Source: JBCBWG01 sp964579305 (GTDB lineage: Bacteria > Pseudomonadota > Alphaproteobacteria > Rhizobiales > Hyphomicrobiaceae). From it: DNA of 11,437 bases. Location of the stretch: positions 1-11,437 of the forward strand of contig CAZOGY010000114.1 of NCBI GenBank assembly GCA_964579305.1. Direction: 5' to 3'. Shown piece after piece: positions 7,637-11,437 of this stretch. The position numbers and the translations under genes were made by a program. The notes below the pieces were generated by a model. That model made no database searches. It was not told where the DNA came from and worked only from the letters and a program-made list of their open reading frames with translations. Numbering within the stretch: position 1 is the stretch's first letter; every line of letters starts with the position of its first letter.

Positions 7637-8455
7637 TTATGATTGCGCCGAGGCAGGGTCAGTCGCGACGAGGTCGCGATAGGCATACCAAGTGGCGTGC
7701 GCGATCAGCGGGAACGCAATCACCAAGCCGACCAGCAAGGTTGCTAGCCCAAGCGCCATGAATGCTGCGATTAGAACTGCCCAAAGGCTCATCGCCCTTG
7801 GATTGCGGGCGACGGCACTCAAGCTCGTCGACATCGCGGTAACTGCATCCACCTTGCGCTCAAACAGCATTGGGACGGCGATCACCGACATCGCAAAGAT
7901 CAAAGCCGCGATGAGGCCGCCCACAAGCGTGCCGACGACAAGCAGGCCCAGTCCCTGTGGTGTGAACAGAAGCGTTGGCAGAAACTCGCTGGCCGGTGGG
8001 AAACCACGCGTGCCAATGAACATCATGAACAGCAACAGCGCGATCTGGATCCAGACGAAGAACGAGAAGAATAAGACCGCGCCCATGAAGCTCAGCTGCC
8101 CTTTCGCCCGCCATGGCGCTGCAAGCGTCGTTGCAAACGAGATTGGCTCTCCGGCTTCGGCACGTCGGCTGACATCATAAAGTCCAACAGCGACAAACGG
8201 CCCGAGGATCATGAAGCCACCGGCCAGCGCCAATATCATAGACTGCCAGCCGTATTGGAACAGGCCGTAGAGCAGCGCCAATGCCAGGATCGAGAAGACC
8301 GCGCCATAGCTCAGCGAAACACCGGGATGCCGCCAAAGATCGACCCACCCTTTCGAAAGCCATTCCCACGGCGCTTCGAATGAGACGTGACGGACGAGTG
8401 TGTGTGCACCCTGGCCGTGCGCTTGCGCCCCGGCGGGCATGTCGACGTTCGCCAT
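7637..8455 (-). CDS. DUF2189-type integral membrane protein
   Basis: This is a 272-residue polytopic membrane protein whose sequence matches the DUF2189 family as I remember it, a group of unknown biochemical function common in proteobacteria. After a polar leader with His/Gly (about 1-28), the motif WLSKGWVDLWRHPG precedes the first helix. This is followed by SLSYG and GPFVAVGLYDVSRR, all typical of the family. Hydrophobic segments lie at about 48-66, 72-92, 120-147, 166-196 and 223-251, the longer ones possibly holding two helices. ATG 8455 is the first reasonable start, and the ribosome site ahead of it is weak. It is transcribed divergently from the FNR-type regulator, with a perfect FNR box 60 bases before its start. 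Together with the adjacent oxidase genes this suggests a role in low-oxygen respiration, which is an inference. Confidence 0.9.
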   Translation of the reverse strand: MANVDMPAGAQAHGQGAHTLVRHVSFEAPWEWLSKGWVDLWRHPGVSLSYGAVFSILALALLYGLFQYGWQSMILALAGGFMILGPFVAVGLYDVSRRAEAGEPISFATTLAAPWRAKGQLSFMGAVLFFSFFVWIQIALLLFMMFIGTRGFPPASEFLPTLLFTPQGLGLLVVGTLVGGLIAALIFAMSVIAVPMLFERKVDAVTAMSTSLSAVARNPRAMSLWAVLIAAFMALGLATLLVGLVIAFPLIAHATWYAYRDLVATDPASAQS

Positions 8456-8515
8456 TCGGATAAGTCCAATTCTGATGGTGTGTCGTGACGGTCGCTGTTA
8501 AGCTCGCAATGGTCT

Positions 8516-8529
8516 TTGATCTCGATCAA
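8516..8529. promoter_or_regulatory. Perfect FNR box in the divergent DUF2189/fnr promoter region
   Basis: TTGAT-CTCG-ATCAA is an exact match to the FNR consensus palindrome TTGAT-N4-ATCAA. It ends 26 bases before the regulator's GTG and begins 60 bases before the ATG of the divergent membrane-protein gene. It is too close to the regulator's start for classical activation at -41.5, so it more likely represses that gene. For the divergent gene, position -41.5 would put the transcript start near 8481, leaving a leader of about 26 bases. That would permit activation, although no clear -10 is visible on that side. Confidence 0.85.
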
Positions 8530-8555
8530 GGTGACCGATAGCGGAGGAAGTTGAC

Positions 8556-9305
8556 GTGCTCAGCCAATCTGCCTGCACAACGTGCGCAGTACGACATCGC
8601 GCGCTTTGCGGTGCGCTTTCTCCTGAGGAGATTGAGCGTCTCAACGCCATCGCGTTTCGCCGTGTTTTTGCGCCAAACGAATTGATCCTCGGCGACCGCG
8701 AGGAGCCGGAGTTCTTCGGCAACATCATTAGAGGTGTCGTCAAGCTTTCCAAGATGATTGCAGACGGGCGCCAGCAGATCGTTGGACTTCAATTCGCCTC
8801 AGATTTCATTGGACGGCCCTTCGCGGCACGCAATCCGTTCTTTGCCGAGGCGGCCTCCGAAGTGGAGATGTGCTGCTTTCGAAAGAAGCAGTTTGAAGAA
8901 CTCGTGCGGGACGTGCCTGATTTGGAACACCGCATGTTCCAGCATACGTTGGACGAGCTGGATGCCGCGCGCGCTTGGATGGTTCTCTTGGGCCGCAAAT
9001 CGGCGGAAGAGCGCATTGCAAGTTTCATCACCATGGTTGCGGATCGCGCTCGGCTTGTCAGCGGGTGCCAAGCGCCGCTTGAAGGTGAGCAGCTTGACGT
9101 CGAACTCCCGCTGACACGCGCTGAAATTGCTGATTATCTCGGCCTGACGATCGAGACCGTGAGCCGTCAGTTCACACGGCTCAAGACGCGCGGGCTGATT
9201 GAGACTGCCAAAGGCCGGCACATTATCATCCAGGATGCTGGGGGCCTTCGCATGGCCGCAGGTGAGGATGATGACGAGCATATGGAAACGGCAGCCGCGG
9301 AATAA
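8556..9305 (+). CDS. fnr: Crp/Fnr-family oxygen-sensing transcriptional regulator (FnrL/FnrN type)
   Basis: This is an FNR-type global regulator of genes for microaerobic and anaerobic life. In the family an oxygen-labile 4Fe-4S cluster drives dimerisation and DNA binding. The 249-residue product begins with C7-x2-C10-x7-C18 (CTTCAVRHRALC), the cluster pattern of FnrL/FnrN proteins. The fourth ligand is probably C106 or C107 (EVEMCCF). The cyclic-nucleotide-like beta barrel covers about 22-120 and a dimerisation helix about 121-165. The helix-turn-helix contains LTRAEIADYLGLTIETVSRQ, where E200, S203 and R204 correspond to the residues that read TTGAT half-sites in FNR. A GTG start is used, with GGAGG at 8543-8547 eight bases ahead. 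The cysteines distinguish it from the cluster-free FixK regulators. Autoregulation is likely from the box just upstream. Confidence 0.95.
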   Translation: MLSQSACTTCAVRHRALCGALSPEEIERLNAIAFRRVFAPNELILGDREEPEFFGNIIRGVVKLSKMIADGRQQIVGLQFASDFIGRPFAARNPFFAEAASEVEMCCFRKKQFEELVRDVPDLEHRMFQHTLDELDAARAWMVLLGRKSAEERIASFITMVADRARLVSGCQAPLEGEQLDVELPLTRAEIADYLGLTIETVSRQFTRLKTRGLIETAKGRHIIIQDAGGLRMAAGEDDDEHMETAAAE

Positions 9306-9632
9306 GGAAACGGTCGCCGGCGGCGATCGCTCCTTTGCACCAAGCCCGTTGCTGTCCGCGCGCTAGTCGAGGTCCTTGTGCCGGTCGAATTTTTCCGGTT
9401 TCGGTGGGCTCGCGTGAACCGAACGCAGCACCGATCATTGTTGCTTGCCGGCCTCTGTGGTCTGAAATCGCGCAGGGCGCGGCTTTGGTTATGTTCGCGC
9501 GCGGCCAATCATTCAGGCCGTTTGCACCGCCTGTCCTATCATGGCGCTGATGTTCCGTGCGCGTAGACGCTTGACAGCGGCATCGAACAGATCGACCCAA
9601 CAGCTCGGGTTTTACCGACTGCGGAGGTTGAG
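9306..9632. other. Intergenic region after fnr, no gene seen
   Basis: These 327 bases hold no gene I can support. Short plus-strand frames around 9335-9566 have no ribosome site and an Arg/Cys/Trp-heavy composition. A short hairpin lies just after fnr (listed separately). A perfect -35-like TTGACA stands at 9571-9576, about 57 bases before the next gene, but no good -10 is found at the right spacing. A GGAGG ribosome site at 9623-9627 serves that gene. Confidence 0.55.
9311..9329 (+). terminator. Possible weak terminator after fnr
   Basis: An 8-bp stem (9311-9318 with 9322-9329, one G-U pair, 3-base loop) begins 6 bases after the fnr stop and is followed by CTCCTTT. The stem is GC-rich but the T tract is short, so termination is possible rather than certain. 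Confidence 0.4.
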
Positions 9633-9953
9633 ATGCCGACCTTGTCGCGCGCCATCGCCCTGGCCGTTGTAAGCATCGTTCTCGCGCTTGGCGCGGCACG
9701 TGCCGACGCCGAAAACAGTCTTTTCCTGAAGCCCTACGACTCGGTCCCGATCTCACAATGGGTCGCCATGAACGAGAGTCAGCGCGGTGCAATTGCCTCG
9801 CTGGCGTTGGGAGACGATGCGGCCGCTTCGCTGATGCAACCGTTCCTTGGCTGTATGGGCGATTTGGCCCGGGCCGCGACGTACGAAACGGTCTCGATCC
9901 GGACAGGCATTCAGGTCTGCAAGATTTTCGTCCATCGCGATCTGACGAGCTGA
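9633..9953 (+). CDS. Small exported protein of unknown function
   Basis: I do not recognise this 106-residue protein. Residues 1-26 form a clear Sec-type signal peptide: a short polar start with one Arg, a hydrophobic core (AIALAVVSIVLALG), and a likely signal peptidase I site after ARADA. The mature part of about 80 residues has two cysteines, C74 (FLGCMGDL) and C96 (IQVCKIFV), which could form a disulfide in the periplasm. It has no haem motif and no lipobox. The start is supported by GGAGG at 9623-9627, five bases before ATG. It ends 126 bases before the convergent radical SAM gene. Position gives little guide to its role, and no link to the oxidase can be shown. Confidence 0.75.
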   Translation: MPTLSRAIALAVVSIVLALGAARADAENSLFLKPYDSVPISQWVAMNESQRGAIASLALGDDAAASLMQPFLGCMGDLARAATYETVSIRTGIQVCKIFVHRDLTS

Positions 9954-10039
9954 CGACCTGACGAGTTAACTGTGCCAGCGGCAGGCGCGACCACTGAATG
10001 TGCTTGTCTGGGCTTGCCTGGCTGGGCATGCACGACTGA

Positions 10040-10069
10040 GCGCGGGCCGACCGGTTCGGCGATCCGCGC
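10040..10069. terminator. Stem-loop between convergent genes
   Basis: GCGCGG and GCCGA pair with TCGGC and CCGCGC around a 5-base loop, with a 3-base bulge (GAT) on one arm: 11 pairs in all. It lies 10 bases beyond the stop of the radical SAM gene and 86 bases past the small exported gene. Neither side has a T tract, so it could be a transcript-end structure rather than a true intrinsic terminator. Confidence 0.4.
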
Positions 10070-10079
10070 AACGGTGCGA

Positions 10080-11039
10080 TTATGAGCAGCTTGCCCCACC
10101 GAGAACGCAGAATTTCGCGCAATGGGAATGACACAGCTTGACGGCGCCGTCGCGGAACATGCCGCCATCGGCCTTGGCCGCTTCGCTGAGCGTCGCGCCC
10201 ATCTCAAATTCCGGCGCATAGGCAAGCAGCGTGCATGGCAACACGGTTGGCTTGTCGGCGCCTTTCCGCTTCACGACCATGCGGCTTGTGGCGCACATCA
10301 TGTCGGAGGGGCTTTTGCCCAGAATGTCCCAGCACGCGGTTGTGATTTCGGGGACATCGTGACCGCCATCCATCTCCGGGAACAACATGAGCTGCATGGG
10401 ATCATCGGCCTCGATCGTCCAGCCCCGAGCCGTGATGAGGTCGCGATAGCCGTCGCGTTCTTTGGCTTCGGGTTCCCCCCAGCATGTGCGGCCGGCAATC
10501 GCGATCTGAAACCCGTTTTCAGATAGCCAGTCGAGCCCGGCTATCGCCTTGTCCCACGTGTTGGGTCCGCGTTCGGTCTCGTGCAGGGCCTGGCTGTAAT
10601 GGTCGAGGCTGACGCGCAAGGTCAGGCGCGCGCCGTACTTCTCCTGGATCGCAAGCAGTCCGGCTTTGATTTTCGGGCGCTGCATGGGCTGCATGGCATT
10701 CGTGAGAACCAGCACATCGAAGCCGCGCTGCAATGCGTCTTCAAGCATGGCGAGCATGTCTGGGTTCATGAACGGCTCGCCGCCGGTGAACCCGATTTCG
10801 CGTGTGCCGAGATTATCGCGCGCGATCTCATCGAATAAGGCTGCGGCATCGTTCTTGGCGAAATAGACTAGCCGATCGTTCGTCGGGGTCGATTCGATAT
10901 AGCAATTCACGCACGCGATATTGCAGAGCGTGCCCGTGTTGATCCAGAGCGTCTCGAGCCTATCCAGCCAGACGGATGCGCGCGGCTCGCCCTTGGCCGT
11001 CACGTCCGGATTTTGAAATTTCAGTCGGTCGTCCGCCAT
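10080..11039 (-). CDS. Radical SAM protein with cysteine-rich C-terminal (SPASM/Twitch-like) region
   Basis: This is a radical S-adenosylmethionine enzyme of unknown substrate, 319 residues from the chosen start. The SAM-cluster motif is C39-x3-C43-x2-C46 (LCNIACVNCY). The glycine-rich SAM-binding motif is TGGEP at 85-89, and the remainder of the first 200 residues fits the radical SAM barrel. The C-terminal part carries C186, C236, C249, C269 and then C303-x3-C307-x3-C311 and C318 (LCHSHCAKFC, GASCS). This suggests one or two auxiliary Fe-S clusters, as in SPASM or Twitch domains. ATG 11039 is chosen because recognisable homology (RLETLWINTGTLC) begins soon after it. GTG 11066, with GAGGTG just ahead, is an alternative start. 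The open frame continues to 11204, but the added part is low-complexity. It is convergent with the small exported protein. Confidence 0.9.
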   Translation of the reverse strand: MADDRLKFQNPDVTAKGEPRASVWLDRLETLWINTGTLCNIACVNCYIESTPTNDRLVYFAKNDAAALFDEIARDNLGTREIGFTGGEPFMNPDMLAMLEDALQRGFDVLVLTNAMQPMQRPKIKAGLLAIQEKYGARLTLRVSLDHYSQALHETERGPNTWDKAIAGLDWLSENGFQIAIAGRTCWGEPEAKERDGYRDLITARGWTIEADDPMQLMLFPEMDGGHDVPEITTACWDILGKSPSDMMCATSRMVVKRKGADKPTVLPCTLLAYAPEFEMGATLSEAAKADGGMFRDGAVKLCHSHCAKFCVLGGASCS

Positions 11040-11365
11040 GGCGGGTGGCTGCAACTCGATATCCACGAAGATCACCTCGATGTCAGACGCAATGTCAGGC
11101 GCAGTGTCAGGCGCGGGGCGCACGCACAGTGCCGGGCCTGGCCCGTTGTTTGTCTTGCTGGCTGTGAAACGGGCGCAATGCGGAGCTATCATGGCGCACG
11201 ACACACGGCGGAGTCACAATGCGTTGACGCCGCGGTGAGGTTGGACGTCTGCACGGCTCGCGGGCAGGGCCGGCAAACGGCGTTGGCCAGACACGGCCGT
11301 TGGCATAACGCATACTGGGCACAAGCTGGCGCTGCGGCACGTGAGATGTTATGGCTGCCCGCCTT
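11040..11365. other. Region between the radical SAM gene and tRNA-Gly, no gene seen
   Basis: No convincing gene lies in these 326 bases. Open frames on both strands (for example 11107-11340 minus and 11013-11375 plus) are rich in Arg/Pro/Ala and lack ribosome sites. The stretch should contain the promoters of the radical SAM gene and of the tRNA. For the latter, TTGGCC at 11283-11288 with TAACGC at 11306-11311 (17-base spacer) is a poor candidate. A 12-base tandem repeat sits at 11079-11114. Confidence 0.5.
11079..11114. repeat. Three tandem 12-base repeats
   Basis: Three adjacent 12-base units follow the consensus RRTGTCAGRCGC, differing at one to three positions from each other. They lie 40 bases upstream of the chosen radical SAM start. 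Read on the minus strand in frame with that gene, each unit gives a four-residue unit of the form A-P/S-D-I/T. Confidence 0.7.
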
Positions 11366-11437
11366 GCGGGTGTAGTTCAGTGGTAGAACGTCAGCTTCCC
11401 AAGCTGAATGTCGTCGGTTCGATCCCGATCACCCGCT
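11366..11437 (+). tRNA. tRNA-Gly (anticodon CCC)
   Basis: The full cloverleaf can be drawn. The acceptor stem GCGGGTG (11366-11372) pairs with CACCCGC (11430-11436), and T 11437 is the discriminator. The D arm is GTTC-AGTGGTA-GAAC. The anticodon arm TCAGC-TTCCCAA-GCTGA places anticodon CCC at 11398-11400, reading GGG codons. The T arm contains TTCGATC. The gene ends at the last base of the window, so whether CCA is encoded cannot be seen. Confidence 0.95.

Noticed and set aside
7286..7642. Plus-strand open frame of 118 codons starting inside ccoS
   Set aside because: No ribosome site, Arg/Pro-rich, overlaps ccoS and the end of the DUF2189 gene. No recognisable motif.
6964..7686. Minus-strand open frame of 240 codons across the ccoI end, ccoS and the spacer
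   Set aside because: It overlaps ccoI, ccoS and the DUF2189 gene, has no ribosome site, and its product is low-complexity Arg/Ser/Pro.
9335..9566. Short plus-strand frames in the fnr downstream spacer
   Set aside because: No ribosome site and a composition dominated by Arg, Leu, Cys and Trp. Nothing recognisable.
9571..9599. Sigma70-type promoter for the small exported gene (TTGACA)
   Set aside because: The -35 hexamer is perfect, but the sequence at 16-18 bases downstream (around GACCCA) is a poor -10, so I do not list it as a promoter.
9226..10134. Minus-strand open frame of 302 codons across the fnr end and the small exported gene
   Set aside because: Arg/Ser/Pro-rich product, no motifs, and it overlaps three better-supported genes.
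1..11437. CRISPR arrays, insertion sequences, transposases or phage genes
   Set aside because: No regularly spaced repeats, no transposase or integrase motifs and no terminal inverted repeats were seen on either strand.

Overview
The window reads as chromosome of a GC-rich alphaproteobacterium, and it is dominated by the locus for a cbb3-type (C-family) haem-copper oxidase, the high-affinity terminal oxidase used at low oxygen. The alphaproteobacterial assignment is an inference. It rests on the gene order ccoN-O-Q-P followed by ccoG-H-I-S, on an FNR-type regulator with a C-x2-C-x7-C cluster motif like the FnrL/FnrN proteins, and on the overall style of the proteins. No genus can be named from the sequence alone.

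Region 1 (1-2209, + strand) is the structural operon. It holds the 3' end of ccoN (catalytic subunit, cut by the window edge), ccoO (mono-haem cytochrome c), the small ccoQ, and ccoP (di-haem cytochrome c). The genes are tightly spaced, and a strong hairpin follows ccoP. Region 2 (2210-7344, + strand) is the assembly operon. A short intergenic stretch carries an FNR/FixK-like palindrome. It is followed by an unrecognised cysteine-rich 92-residue protein coupled by ATGA to ccoG (polyferredoxin-type membrane protein), then ccoH, ccoI (copper P1B-ATPase) and ccoS. CcoGHIS supply and handle copper and help assemble the oxidase in the cytoplasmic membrane.

Region 3 (7345-9305) holds a divergent pair: a DUF2189-type integral membrane protein on the minus strand and an oxygen-sensing FNR-type regulator on the plus strand. 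They share a spacer with a perfect TTGAT-N4-ATCAA palindrome. The regulator probably controls itself, the divergent gene and the ccoG operon, and possibly the ccoN operon, whose promoter lies outside the window. Region 4 (9306-11437) is less compact. It has a small exported protein of unknown function, a convergent radical SAM enzyme with a cysteine-rich C-terminal part, gene-poor stretches, and a tRNA-Gly (anticodon CCC) ending exactly at the right edge.

Most of the window is a known type of system. The least explained parts are the small Cys protein upstream of ccoG, the FNR-linked DUF2189 protein, and the radical SAM protein with its small exported neighbour.
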